A DNA stretch of 64,000 nucleotides from Pochonia chlamydosporia 170 (taxonomy: Eukaryota > Ascomycota > Sordariomycetes > Hypocreales > Clavicipitaceae). Location of the stretch: assembly GCF_001653235.2 (NCBI RefSeq), contig NC_035793.1, forward strand, positions 4,898,001-4,962,000. Direction: 5' to 3'. Positions 33,703 through 44,007 of this stretch are shown here, one piece after another. A program made the position numbers and the translations under genes. Positions within the stretch are counted from its first letter, which is position 1; each line of letters opens with the position of its first letter. Below the pieces are notes generated by a model. The model saw only the letters and a list, made by a program, of their open reading frames with translations, ran no database searches and had not been told where the DNA came from.

Positions 33703-35625
33703 ATGGAAGACGCGTCAGTCCCCAACCCCGACTACGACCTCGCCAAGCCACTCTCCTCAGCAACCGGCCTCCGTCAAGGACTCACTTCCTACGGCGACGC
33801 CCATTTCAGCCTCTTCCTCCGCAAAGTCTTCATCAAGGCCCTGGGGTACAGCGAAGATGCCCTCTCCCGAACCAAAGTGGGCATCATCAACACCTACTCT
33901 GGCTTCAACCCGTGCCACGCCAATGTTCCGCAGCTGATGGAGGCGGTTAAACGGGGCGTGCAGCTCCAGGGCGGACTGGCGATTGAGTTCCCGACAATAA
34001 GTCTACATGAGAGCTTCTCGGCGCCGACGAGCATGTTTTTGCGGAATTTGATGAGCATGGATACGGAGGAGATGATTCGGGCGCAGCCTTGTGATGTTGT
34101 GGTTGCTATTGGTGGTATGTCCCTGATGCACTGGACTCCCGAGGGATGGTTCTAATTGCGCTATGATAGGCTGCGATAAGACTGTTCCTGCCCAGCTCAT
34201 GGGCGGACTGTCTGCGAATAAGCCCATTCTACCCCTTGTCACAGGACCCATGATGCCGGGATCACATAAAGGCACTCGAGTAGGCGCATGTACCGACTGC
34301 CGCAGCCACTGGGCGCAGTACCGCGCAGGTAAGATCGACATGGAGGATATTTCCGCGGTGAACGACGAACTGGCTCCCACGTCAGGCACATGCGGCGTCA
34401 TGGGGACCGCCAGCACCATGGCCTGTATCCTTGCTGCTTTGGGGCTCATTCCCCTTGCGGCGGGTGCATCTGCCCCGGCGGTGTCGTCGTCGCGGCTCCG
34501 GGTGGCGGAGGAGACGGGTCGGAATGCCGTCCGGGCGTGTGAGGACGTGGATGCGTGGCGGCCGCAGAAGATACTTACCAGGGAGTCGTTTCTGAATGCT
34601 ATGACGGTGTTGCAGGCTATTGGGGGGTCGACCAATGCGGCGGTGCATTTGATGGCGATTGTAGGTCGGCATCCTGGGGTGGCGGGTGTGGTGACGCTCG
34701 ATACGCTTGATGAGGTTGGGAGGCGGACGCCGTTGTTGGTGGATTTGAAGCCTAGTGGGGAGAATTACATGACTGATTTTCACAACTCTGGTGAGTTCGC
34801 CTCTACAATTCCAGAGTGATCATACTGACAGTCGTAGGGGGCATGTTGGCGCTTCTTCACCAGCTCAAACCACTTCTGTACCTCAACGCCATGACTTACA
34901 CGGGCAAAACTCTCGGTCAAGAACTGGCCCTTCAAACCCCTATCCCAATACCACAACACCTCAGCTGCATCCAGACTCTTGAATCCCCTCTCCACCCCTC
35001 CTCCTCCCTAGTCGTACTAAAGGGAAATCTTGCCCCAGGTCGAGCCGTCATGAAAGCCAGCGCCTCCAAAGACAAGCGACTGCTTCACCATTCCGGCCCA
35101 GCCGTCGTCTTCGCCAACTCAAAAGACCTGGCTGAACGCATCGACGACCCAAACCTGCAAGTCACCCCGGACAGCGTACTCGTACTACAGAGCATCGGTC
35201 CCGTAGGCAACCCCGGCATGCCGGAAGCAGGACTGATTCCCATCCCGCGGAAGCTCGCGGAGAAGGGAGTAGTGGACATGCTGCGCGTGTCGGATGGCCG
35301 TATGAGCGGCACGGCTGGCGGGACGATTGTGCTGCATGTTTCGCCGGAGAGTGCGGATCCGGAGTCTGTGCTGGGGATTGTGCGTGACGGGGATGTGATT
35401 ACCTGTTGTGTGGGGGAGAGGGTGTTGAGGGTTGAGATTTCGGAGGAGGAGATTGCGAGGAGGGTGTTGGAGCGGAAGAAGAGTCTTGATGGGGAATGGG
35501 AGCGTAGGGGGAGGGAGAGGGGATATCGGGGGTTGTATTTGAGGTCTGTGAATCAGGCTCAGTTCGGGGCTGATTTTGACTTTCTTACTGCTGGGGGGTC
35601 GTTTGGGGTTGCTGAGAAGGGTTGA
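33703..35625 (+). CDS. IlvD/Edd-family Fe-S dehydratase
   Basis: Three exons (33703-34114, 34170-34790, 34838-35625) encode 606 residues; introns of 55 and 47 bp have GTATGT and GTGAGT donors. All three iron-sulfur cysteines are present: Cys71 (GFNPCHAN), Cys139 (GGCDKTVP) and Cys212 (SGTCGVMGTAST). Further family blocks are LQAIGGSTNAAVHL, RAVMKASASKDKRL, IGPVGNPGMPEAG and SDGRMSGTAGGTI. The enzyme dehydrates a dihydroxy-acid to a 2-oxo-acid. The family includes branched-chain dihydroxy-acid dehydratase, 6-phosphogluconate dehydratase and pentonate/hexonate dehydratases. No mitochondrial presequence is evident, and the divergent SDR partner favours a sugar-acid substrate over valine/isoleucine synthesis (inference). 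I preferred ATG 33703 (context ACAATGG) over the upstream in-frame ATG at 33649, which would add 18 residues. Confidence 0.93.
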
Positions 35626-36421
35626 TGTTGTAATGGTGGTGTAGCTATGTGTTGGTGATGGGTTTTGAGTGTAGATTATGCTGGTACGAGTGTCAATGGT
35701 AAGATAGAGATAATATGTCCTAGTTATTGCTTCAGCGGCATGGTTAAGAATTGTTCTAAAGTTGGAATGCCTGGATGTTGAAGTCGAGTTGTAACAAGAT
35801 GCTGATCCCTGTGATAAGATGACAATGACTGAACTGTAGGATGTACAGAGTGCCGTCTGGGGTAAAGGTATTTGCCCGCATCCAAGTATACACTAACACT
35901 TCTCAATATGTGCTAGGACACCTGTGATATGGGATACCCTTTCTAAAGTTTAACCCTTTGAACCCCACTGTAAATGTGTCAACGGATATAACCAAGACTG
36001 TCTCTGTATTCGCGTTCCCTGTGCTTGTCCAAATCACCTAGCGGACATTTTTTTTTGAGAACGTGTATGTCTGGGGTTAATGATGGACACTTTGTTTTAG
36101 ATTTAGCCCAATCTCGTTAGTAAACCACATGCTTGACAAGCTAACTATCCCAGTTTAAAGCAAACCTCGCGCCACAAACTCGTCACTAGCCAATGGGCAT
36201 TAACTCCTGATGGGCCTCATTTCAACTTCAGCCGCAAAGACGATTCTTGGCAGCCAGGATAGGCCATCAGAGCGATCGAATGGAGGACAAGCATGCGATC
36301 GAGTCGCATTCAAATACCAAGTGACAACCCTGAGCCGAAAAAGGTTTCGTTTTGAGATCCCGAGGCGAAAACTTACCAGAACAAAACGCCGTTTATTAGA
36401 ACAACATCGATCGTCATCACC
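35626..36421. other. Intergenic with a diverged short repeat
   Basis: This 796-bp gap lies between the dehydratase 3' end and the DUF7136-like gene. The left part is GT-rich and likely 3' untranslated. A segment at 35880-35977 resembles one at 41554-41650 and is listed as a repeat. A T run occurs at about 36049-36056. No gene is supported. Confidence 0.6.
35880..35977 (+). repeat. Diverged dispersed repeat, copy A
   Basis: A 19-base identical core (ATCCAAGTATACACTAACA) at 35880-35898 is shared with 41554-41572. Both cores are followed, after a short mismatch, by TCAATATG. Weaker collinear similarity then continues for about 80 bases (GATAC-C-TTT, GTTTAA, CCCCACTGTA). No target duplication or inverted ends are obvious. 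It could be a relic of a small mobile element or of duplicated flanking DNA. Confidence 0.55.
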
Positions 36422-37276
36422 ATGGGCAAACTCCAAAGCTTCGTTGGAGCTGCGCTCGTGGCCCTGACGCCAGTCCTCGGCGCGGAACTCAAGTTACCCG
36501 CGTCAGGCGAAATGTCCATTGTTTTCCCGCGCAACGAAACTTACGCCGTTGTGTCGCCATTCCCCATCGTATTTGGGTATCGAAACGCACCCGCCATCCT
36601 CTCATACGATTCGCAACTCCGATGGAACGTAGATTGTGTTAACCATACCCTCTACGGCTCGTCCACCGTCAACGGCTATGACAACGCCGTTATTCCCTCT
36701 GAACCCTACTTTGTGCTGAACTCCACAAAGACTTTGTACGAGTCCTCACCAGACTATTTGAAGAACAAGGACGGGCCCTTTGGCAGCTTCAGGGCCAACT
36801 CGGACCGCTGCACCCTTACCTGGACGTTTTTCTACTGGACCGTCTGTCGTAAGTTGCCAAACGGCGGTACGCTTATTCAAAGTGGCGTGGGAAGGAAGCA
36901 GGGCAACGTGACGTTTACGATTCAGCCTGGGGCGACGTTGCCCCATGATGCTATTGCCAAGTATGAAGGCTGCCCTGTGGGTGGGCTGGCCGAGACAATC
37001 AAGTCCGAGTCGTCGACGTTTTGTCCGGACACAGATAAGAGTCCGGATTTGGCCCCTTGCGAGCTGGATGTTAAGCCTGCGGCGAGTAGTATTGCTTCGG
37101 CAGTGGTGCCTGCAACGACTACGTTTACGGGGAGACCGACTTCAACTTCTGCGCCTGCGAGTACGAGCACATCTGGTAGTGGGAGTAGTGGGAGCAGCGG
37201 GGATAAGAAGTCGGACGCGGCTGGGTTGAGTGTTAATGCTGGCATTGGGCTGGTACTTGGCATGCTGATGGTTTGA
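36422..37276 (+). CDS. Secreted DUF7136-like protein, probably GPI-anchored
   Basis: An intronless 284-residue protein. A signal peptide occupies residues 1-20 (hydrophobic core GAALVALTPVLG, cleavage near GAE). The body has the DUF7136-type pattern SIVFPRNETY followed by FPIVFGYRNAPAIL, several cysteines likely to form disulfides, and N-glycosylation sequons (NETY, NHTL, NSTK, NVTF). The C-terminal 70 residues are a Ser/Thr-rich linker, a small-residue stretch (SSGDKKSDAAG) suitable as a GPI attachment site, and a short hydrophobic tail ending LGMLMV. It is probably tethered to the plasma membrane or cell wall. Its biochemical role is unknown. It converges on the ketopantoate-reductase-like gene, with 92 bp between stops. 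Confidence 0.88.
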   Translation: MGKLQSFVGAALVALTPVLGAELKLPASGEMSIVFPRNETYAVVSPFPIVFGYRNAPAILSYDSQLRWNVDCVNHTLYGSSTVNGYDNAVIPSEPYFVLNSTKTLYESSPDYLKNKDGPFGSFRANSDRCTLTWTFFYWTVCRKLPNGGTLIQSGVGRKQGNVTFTIQPGATLPHDAIAKYEGCPVGGLAETIKSESSTFCPDTDKSPDLAPCELDVKPAASSIASAVVPATTTFTGRPTSTSAPASTSTSGSGSSGSSGDKKSDAAGLSVNAGIGLVLGMLMV

Positions 37277-37368
37277 TGATTCGGGTTTGTAGAGCGCATC
37301 GATAGAATAATGGTTTGTAACGATAACCCCAGAGGTAAATAATAGCTAATAATGAACTGCAAGTACTT

Positions 37369-38544
37369 TCAGTTACCCTTGTGCCTTGATCTCATTTTGC
37401 TAGCAGACTTCAACAAAGCATACAACGTCTGTAACCTCGGCATGTCCAACCCATGATCTCTGGCAATGCGAACGGGATTGCCTAGGATCACTTCAAGCTC
37501 CATCGGTCTACCGGCCTCCCAGTCCAATAACATACTCGGTTTGGCGCCTTTGTTTCGTTCTATACTCCTGAGAATCACTTCCGGTTGCGCCAGATGAGAA
37601 GGGACATCGCCAAAGATGAGAGCAATGGCAGCGAAGACCTCATCCATACACGCTTTGAGATGGATGCGCAGTTCCTCATCCTGAACCATGTCCGCGTTGC
37701 CAACACCACCCGATAGCACGGCCGACGGATTCATAGATCCGTTGATGCAGATCTTGTGCCAGCGAATTATTTGCAGGCTCCTCTCATCATGGGTCTCTGC
37801 ATCCCGCACGTTACCGAAATCCTGTAGAATGTGAGCAAGTCGGCGGGCACTCGCCTCTCCGACCTGGGAAAGCTCTCTCATTTCAGGAGTTTGTCCGCCT
37901 AATCCATCAGAGTAGGAGCCCATGCTTACCCTGGTCCATCGGTTCTGGTGTATCACGCCAGTGCTGGATTTCTCGGAACTCACGACAGTCACGGCACTTA
38001 CAATGGGATTGGTGGGATATCTGGTACGATATGGCTGCTCTATGCCGATGCCGTTTTGAATCAAAACGATTGAAGTCTTTCCCTGTGCTGCTTTGGTTAC
38101 CACGGGCTCAATGTCTTTGGCGGTATCAGCGAGGTCGGGTAGAGCTTTCGTGGTGACAATGACATAGTCCCATCCATGGACTGGCGATGCTGAAGAGGTT
38201 GCTGCATCGTCGATTGACTTGTAGACAGCATGTGGTTTGAATTGATAGGCACCGAAACTGCGAGTCTCTAGTCTAACGCCAAACCTGGCAACTTCGGCGT
38301 AGTTTGAACGACAGACCAAAGAAACGTGGATGTTCTCTATGGGCTACAAGGTATGAGCTTGAATTTGGATATGTGGGCAATGGAATGGCTAACATGGTGA
38401 CATAGTGATGCATAGAAGCATCCTACTGCTCCTGCACCAACGAAGAGAATATGTACATGTCTATCATCTCTTGTTAGCCAGGTTTTCTGGGGTAATGCGA
38501 GCCGGACGATGTACACACTGCTTTTCATCGATCAAATCGGCCAT
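37369..38544 (-). CDS. Ketopantoate reductase-like (ApbA/PanE) oxidoreductase
   Basis: Three exons (38544-38519, 38460-38394, 38343-37369) encode 355 residues. The N terminus MADLIDEKQHVHILFVGAG is restored by a 58-bp intron (donor GTGTGT), and a 50-bp intron then joins SLCHH to PIENIHVSLVCRSNY. The Rossmann motif is GAGAVG at 17-22. Family residues include the TTKAL segment carrying the catalytic Lys and the WHKICINGSMNP motif with Lys and Asn. The C-terminal helical domain has the MLLDWEAGRPMELEVILGNP block. The family reduces 2-ketopantoate to pantoate with NADPH. Fungi carry several paralogs, some acting in secondary metabolism, so the exact substrate is open. It is divergent from an acyl-CoA ligase gene across 799 bp. 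An unspliced upstream frame from ATG 38528 is an alternative start. Confidence 0.88.
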
Positions 38545-39343
38545 TTTGGGATTTCTTTGATGCCAGGAATGATACACGAAGGGGCATGATTCGGGTTTGC
38601 TCACAGCTGGGAAACGTAGTCTCCGTGTTCCCGAGACGTTCTCATTATATCCATTAACGGCAATTATTGCCTTCTTTCCCCGCATTTGCAATCTAGATTA
38701 AATAAAGCCCGAATACCGAATTTAACCGTATCGCTAATAGATCTGTGGTTGAATTATATTGCGGTTGGTGGGAAACATGGCTTCCTTGAGACGGCAATAT
38801 TACGCGGTGTCAAATCAACAATGAGTGGCTGATTGGCATTCAATTGATAGGTCAACTTTGCAAGTAGATTGTGAGATGACTTATTTCTTTTTGTCAATGA
38901 TGGCTTTCCCAGAATCTCAGCTTGGTGATGGTTGCCGAACTGGCTCATCGTTACGCAGCACCTTAATGAGCCTCAAGATGCCAACCAGTGACAACCCCGA
39001 ATGATCCCCGAGGGAAGAACATACTCATTCCGTGCTTTCGGTTTTTATCCGACAATTATTCACATGTAAGTAGCTATATATTTCACATGTTACTCCTATG
39101 GAATGATCCATTGTGACGCGAAAGAGGTTCGGCATGAGCCCCGAGAAAAGTCCGATGAGCACAGTCTTGGGGACTATGACATGCCCGCTTCAAGATGTAA
39201 ACCTACATGAACTTTGGAACGAATAAGTGGACGAATAAGTCTTAGTTAAATTGATATTAATACTTTAAAAAGAAATATGTGGTCAGAAACCTCTTCTGTT
39301 CGTGAAATCGGCTTCATTGTGCTATTGTGTTCTTGTGACCAAT
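38545..39343. other. Divergent promoter region
   Basis: This 799-bp AT-rich region separates the ketopantoate-reductase-like gene (minus) from the acyl-CoA ligase gene (plus). It should hold both promoters. I see no additional gene or clear regulatory site. Confidence 0.6.
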
Positions 39344-41094
39344 ATGGCGACATTAACAAATTCGTTTCCGCTTTCAAGTACAGCAAACGCAATCGCCATT
39401 CCAGGAAAACCAGACCCTCTGCAAATCAACTTCGAACAACTGAACCGTAATGTGTCTGATATTCAGATTAATCTAGCCGACTTGGGTATATCTCCCAAAG
39501 ATGTCGTTTCAATAGTCATGCCCAACTCTTACGAGTTTATTGTTTCGTTTTTGGCAATAACTCGACAGAGAGGAATTGCTGCTCCTCTAAGTCCAGCTTA
39601 CAAACAGCATGAGTTTGAATTCTTTTTCAGAGATTCTCAATCAAGCTTGATTCTTGTTCCACAAGGATGTTTCGATCACAACGACCATGTGATAAAGGCA
39701 GCCAAGGCGTGTCACACAGCGATAGCTGAGTGTGCTTTGGATGGTGAAACTGTAACATTACAGATCAAGGAACTTGGAGCGTTAAATAAGAGAAAGCAGC
39801 AGAGAATTGAAACCGTAGAGCCGGAGGATATTGCGCTTCTCCTTCACACGAGTGGAACTACTAGCACTCCTAAAGCTGTAAGAGCAAACTCCCTATACTT
39901 GTTCTGGTGAACATGTGCTGAGAAAATGTAAAGGTTCCCTTAACGCATAGAAATTTGACTCGAACCATGTGTAAGTCCCGAATCACCAAGCTAGAGGACG
40001 ACATCTCTTCTTGTTCAGGTAATTCTCTAATCATCATCCAGACAACGTTCGAGCGACGTACCAACTGTCACCATTGGACTGCGGATTTCTCGTCATGCCG
40101 CTATTCCATGTCCACGGACTAGTTGCTGGCCTTCTTGCTCCCTTATCAGCCGGTGGTTCGGTAGTCGTGCCCCCGAGATTTTCTGGTTCTGAGTTTTGGA
40201 CAGACTTCGTTGCATGTCGAGCAAACTGGTATACTGCGGTTCCTACCATCCACCGCATCTTGCTTCAAGTCCCACAGCCAGATCCAATGCCAACTATCCG
40301 CTTCATTCGCTCATGCTCTGCACATCTCTCTTCTAAAACTCTTCAAGAAATGGAATCAACGTTTAGAGCCCCTGTCCTGGAAGCATACGGCATGACGGAG
40401 GCGGCGCACCAAGTGTGCAGCAATCCACTACCACCAGGAAAACGAATTATGGGCAGTGTAGGCATCGAACAAGGCGTGAGTGTGAAGATTTTGAATGATA
40501 ACGGTGACGAGGTTCCGCATGAACAAGAAGGAGAGATATGTGTGAAAGGAGAGAACGTAACACAAGGATATGTGAATAACCCCCTGGCCAATCGCTCAGC
40601 TTTTACGGCCGACGGGTACTTCCGCACTGGTGATCTAGGGAAGAAGAGTTCGGATGGCTATATATCTATTACGGGCCGCATTAAGGAACTTATTAACAAG
40701 GGAGGTGAGAAAATTAGCCCTGCTGAGCTGGATAGTGCGTTGATGAACCATGCCGATATTGCGGAGGTGGTCACATTTGCTATCCCGGACCCGGGTCACT
40801 ATGGTGAGGATATTGGAGTGGCAGTTGTTCCTAAAGAGAAACAACAAATATCGGAAGAGTCGATAAAAAGATGGATGATAGAGCAAGTTGTCAAGTTCAA
40901 AGTGCCAAAGAAGGTATGTGGGTGGCATGAAGCCGTTACTGCCTCTGGGGAAGGTCAATGCTAACGATATTGCGGATGATTAGGTGTGGATTATTGATGA
41001 ACTTCCAAAATCTGCGACGGGAAAGCTCCAACGTCGAAAGATTGCGGACAGAATATTAACTGGTGAACTTCTATTCATGAAGCAGGTTGCATAG
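39344..41094 (+). CDS. AMP-forming acyl-CoA ligase (ANL superfamily, Pcs60/4CL-like)
   Basis: Four exons (39344-39877, 39934-39970, 40042-40913, 40984-41094) encode 517 residues. The adenylation motifs are complete: the P-loop HTSGTTSTPK (about 168-177), PLFHVHGLVAG, the aromatic motif YGMTEAA, GYFRTGDLG, and the hinge block KELINKGGEKISPAE. The catalytic Lys is Lys495 in KSATGKLQRRK. The enzyme activates a carboxylic acid to an acyl-AMP and then the CoA thioester. Overall it is closest in pattern to peroxisomal Pcs60/oxalyl-CoA-synthetase and 4-coumarate ligase types. It ends in KQVA, so it lacks an SKL-type PTS1 signal. It is slightly short at the N terminus for the family. The start MATLTNSF is preferred over an ATG-less extension back to 39302. 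Substrate is unknown. Confidence 0.9.
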
Positions 41095-42066
41095 TACACT
41101 TACGTATTGTGTTTATGAATGCTAGGTTTGGTAGCCTTGGCGACTCAAATTGTCACTTTTCATGGACTTAGCAGCCATAGTTGTGAGGAATAGCGCATTG
41201 AATTTGTCGTAAGAATCAAGTGCATTGTAGTATAGCTTTGTATGACTAAGACCACCTCGACCATCCGACAGCCAATGTTGTCGAAGCAGATCGCCACTGG
41301 TTACATGTCCCCGAAGCTGGAAGTACAAGGTAAAGGTAGTTAGATGGACGCCGTCAGAATATTACGGTTCGAATAAGGCGAAGGTACCGTAGAGATGTAT
41401 TCAGAATGAATTTCATTGAAGGAGTTCGGCTTGTCTGTCTCGGAACTTGGTTTTGAGCCTTGATTTTGTATCTCAGCATGCCTCTCACCAGCGCCCATTT
41501 CGGCAACCTGGAGTAAAACCTACCTACAGTCTGTGGTCCAATGTTTTTAAACATATCCAAGTATACACTAACAGAGGTCAATATGCCTCAGCACACAACG
41601 CGATATTTGATACCTTTCCCTGTTTAAATACTTCTGACCCCCCACTGTACTTGACCTCTTGGACAGCTTTCGTAGTTTACAGTTGACTGGATAGCCATAT
41701 AGTCCAATCATAAACATTATTCCCAAGTCAGCTGAGCGGGGTTGGGCCGTGTATTGGGCCATTCACTCAGCCTCATTGTTACACTTATTGCGCGGCTGTG
41801 CCCTCGCATGCCCCCCAATCTCTGGTTTCTGGTAAAGGAAACTTGATCTCGTATCGTTTCCTGTAACTTTCCGTGCCAACTTATAAACTGTTTATCGCTG
41901 ACGCTTTGAAGCCAAAGCTTCTGTGGCATCTGTATCCGATCCATGTCCTCCCACCGCCTCTCTTGCGATGTGACTGCGGTAACAAAAGCAGCTCGATTCG
42001 TGTTGGTCTCGTGCGAACCTAGTTGTAAGACTCCGGGTAAACTTCTTCAACTAAATTGGCAACAAG
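41095..42066. other. Intergenic with a diverged short repeat
   Basis: This 972-bp region holds the 3' flank of the ligase gene and the promoter of the HET-domain gene. It contains copy B of the short diverged repeat at 41554-41650. No gene is supported. Confidence 0.6.
41554..41650 (+). repeat. Diverged dispersed repeat, copy B
   Basis: This is the partner of the segment at 35880-35977, in the same orientation. It carries the identical 19-base core, then TCAATATG, and weaker collinear matches through GTTTAA to CCCCACTGTA. The copy lies about 500 bp upstream of the HET-domain gene. Confidence 0.55.
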
Positions 42067-43728
42067 ATGCGTCTAATTAACACCACGACACGGGAGTTGG
42101 AAAGCTTTCCGGAAGACACGGCCCCCCCGTACGCGATTCTGTCCCATACTTGGGGTGACGATGCCGACGAACTTAGTTATATCGGGATGAGAGATGGAAA
42201 AGTCGATAAACGTAGCCCTGGATGGGCCAAACTTCGGGGATGTTGTCAACGCGCAAAGCTGGAGGGAATACATTACGCCTGGATCGATACCTGCTGCATA
42301 GACAAGACGAACCTAGTGGAACTTAGCGAGGCCATCAACTCCATGTTCAGATGGTACAGAAAATCGTCTATCTGTTTTGTCTACCTATCCGATGTTCCGG
42401 ACGACGACAAGCCTCGCCTCCCCCAGTCTGGCTACCGCTGTAGCAGATGGTTTCAAAGAGGCTGGACCTTACAGGAGCTTCTTGCACCTAAAAAGATGAA
42501 ATTTTACACTGTGGGATGGAACTATCTAGGAACCAAGGCTAAATTACATGGCACGATCAGCAGTATTACGGGTATACCAAGCGAAGTGTTGCTTGGTGTC
42601 ACTTCAGTACAGACCGCATGCGTAGCTCAGCGGATGTCCTGGGCAGCACGGAGAGAAACGAAGAGGAAAGAAGACACGGCGTATTGTCTGCTTGGCATCT
42701 TCAATATATCGATGCCGTTAGTGTACGGGGAGGGCGGGGATCATGCCTTTTTCCGTCTCCAGGAACAAATTCTAAAGCACACAAGGGACGATTCTATTCT
42801 GGCATGGGGTATTACTGATACGATAACTGTTTCTCTACTCAAGAAGCAGAGAACTGTTAGAATCCTGGCTGTGGCGCCATCCGAGTTCGCAAATTCCGGA
42901 AATGTTGTTGTCCGAGAACCTCATCCGTGCCTCGAGACCATTAGCGTTGCCGCTGGAGGCATCCGAATTAGCCTGCCGCTGCGTCACTCTCACGGCGAAA
43001 CGTACCTTGGGCTTCTTGGTTGCAAGCTGCAAGAGTCTGAGGAGTCTAGTCTTGAGATCCCCCTTTGTTTGTTGCCATCCGGCGAGTACGCCCGAGCCCA
43101 TGGGTCCCTCTGGCGTAGCCGTCAGGTCAAATCCCTCGACAACAAACGGAAGCTGGTTTATATCACTAATAACGTCCAAGACAAATCTGCCGACGGCGGT
43201 GAAGATCGGTACTTCATTTACGACGAAGCAAAGTTTGCCCAAGCCAAACTCGAATTGGTGGAAGTGTTCCCCCAAACCTCTTGGTGCAAGGACTCGTCCA
43301 TGTTCACATGGAGAATCAAGTCAGACAGGGATTATGAAGGTGAAATATGGGCTAGATTTCGCTACCCTGATCCGGACGCCATGAACATTCCGGACTTTGT
43401 TGTGCTTCTCGGATTTAAACCGACAGCTACAACACCACGTTGTTGCGTCTTGATATGTGATAGGAACAGCACCATTGAGTATATGACGAGCCATCGTGAC
43501 ATAGTCAGGGAATATTTATACGAATACACTTGTGCAACTAACGGATTCATCAATCTCGGTGTTACTCTCAAGATTATATCGGAGACCACGGTTAATATCC
43601 TGCCGGAGATAATGCCACAGCTGCCCATGACCACCATCAATCTCACGGCAGAAATGGATAGGGTGGTACAAAACTTCTTGAGCATCATGAGAACTTGGTC
43701 CGCTTACAAAAGGAAGGCAGAGATCTAA
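42067..43728 (+). CDS. HET-domain (heterokaryon incompatibility) protein
   Basis: An intronless 553-codon frame beginning MRLINTTTRELESF, the usual N terminus of HET-E/HET-D-like proteins. The three HET blocks are present: YAILSHTWGDDADELSY (22-38), YAWIDTCCIDKTNLVELSEA (about 70-90) and RGWTLQELLAPKKMKFY (about 130-150). The downstream LLGIFNISMPLVYGEG is also typical. There is no NACHT or WD40 region; the rest is a beta-rich domain of unknown role. HET domains trigger programmed cell death after non-self recognition between fungal strains. The frame ends at TAA 43726-43728, but coiled-coil coding sequence continues just beyond in shifted frames, so the native protein was probably about 90 residues longer. 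Confidence 0.9.
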   Translation: MRLINTTTRELESFPEDTAPPYAILSHTWGDDADELSYIGMRDGKVDKRSPGWAKLRGCCQRAKLEGIHYAWIDTCCIDKTNLVELSEAINSMFRWYRKSSICFVYLSDVPDDDKPRLPQSGYRCSRWFQRGWTLQELLAPKKMKFYTVGWNYLGTKAKLHGTISSITGIPSEVLLGVTSVQTACVAQRMSWAARRETKRKEDTAYCLLGIFNISMPLVYGEGGDHAFFRLQEQILKHTRDDSILAWGITDTITVSLLKKQRTVRILAVAPSEFANSGNVVVREPHPCLETISVAAGGIRISLPLRHSHGETYLGLLGCKLQESEESSLEIPLCLLPSGEYARAHGSLWRSRQVKSLDNKRKLVYITNNVQDKSADGGEDRYFIYDEAKFAQAKLELVEVFPQTSWCKDSSMFTWRIKSDRDYEGEIWARFRYPDPDAMNIPDFVVLLGFKPTATTPRCCVLICDRNSTIEYMTSHRDIVREYLYEYTCATNGFINLGVTLKIISETTVNILPEIMPQLPMTTINLTAEMDRVVQNFLSIMRTWSAYKRKAEI

Positions 43729-44007
43729 AAAAAGCAGTAATTGCATTGGACCAGGACATAACAGCTTCGCGAAGCACGAATCGCCATGCAAAATGACGAT
43801 CGGGAGCTGCAAGAGAATATAGATGCAGCAATGAAAAGGGAAGATGTGTTATCCCGGGAGCGAAGGAATATCTGGCAAAGGCGAGAATTGACCCTCTTCC
43901 ACTATGACGAAGAGAACAGGCGAGGTGCAAGAGTGAGCGCTCAATTACACAAGATGGCTGAGCGGTCCATTGCGCGGGCCGTGGATGAACACTTAAATAT
44001 CGGGTAA
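43665..44007 (+). pseudogene. Frame-disrupted coiled-coil tail of the HET-domain gene
   Basis: From about 43674 a different frame reads a heptad-like helix (LLEHHENLVRLQKEGRDL, then KKAVIALDQDITASR) to about 43766. The original HET frame then resumes with EARIAMQNDDRELQENID and runs to TAA at 44007. The three pieces look like one coiled-coil tail. Joining them needs two compensating single-base changes, one near the AAAA run at 43670-43673 and one near 43764. In the actual HET frame three TAA codons lie in this interval. Options are a truncated allele or a homopolymer sequencing error. An intron from 43737 to 43765 would be only about 30 bp, too short to be likely. Confidence 0.55.

Noticed and set aside
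38337..38528. Unspliced start at ATG 38528 for the ketopantoate-reductase-like gene
   Set aside because: The added residues are unlike the family, and splicing from ATG 38544 gives the usual short N terminus before the Rossmann strand.
43665..43766. Programmed -1 ribosomal frameshift at the end of the HET gene
   Set aside because: The local heptamer does not fit the X-XXY-YYZ slippery pattern and a second shift would be needed 90 bases later; mutation or sequence error is simpler.
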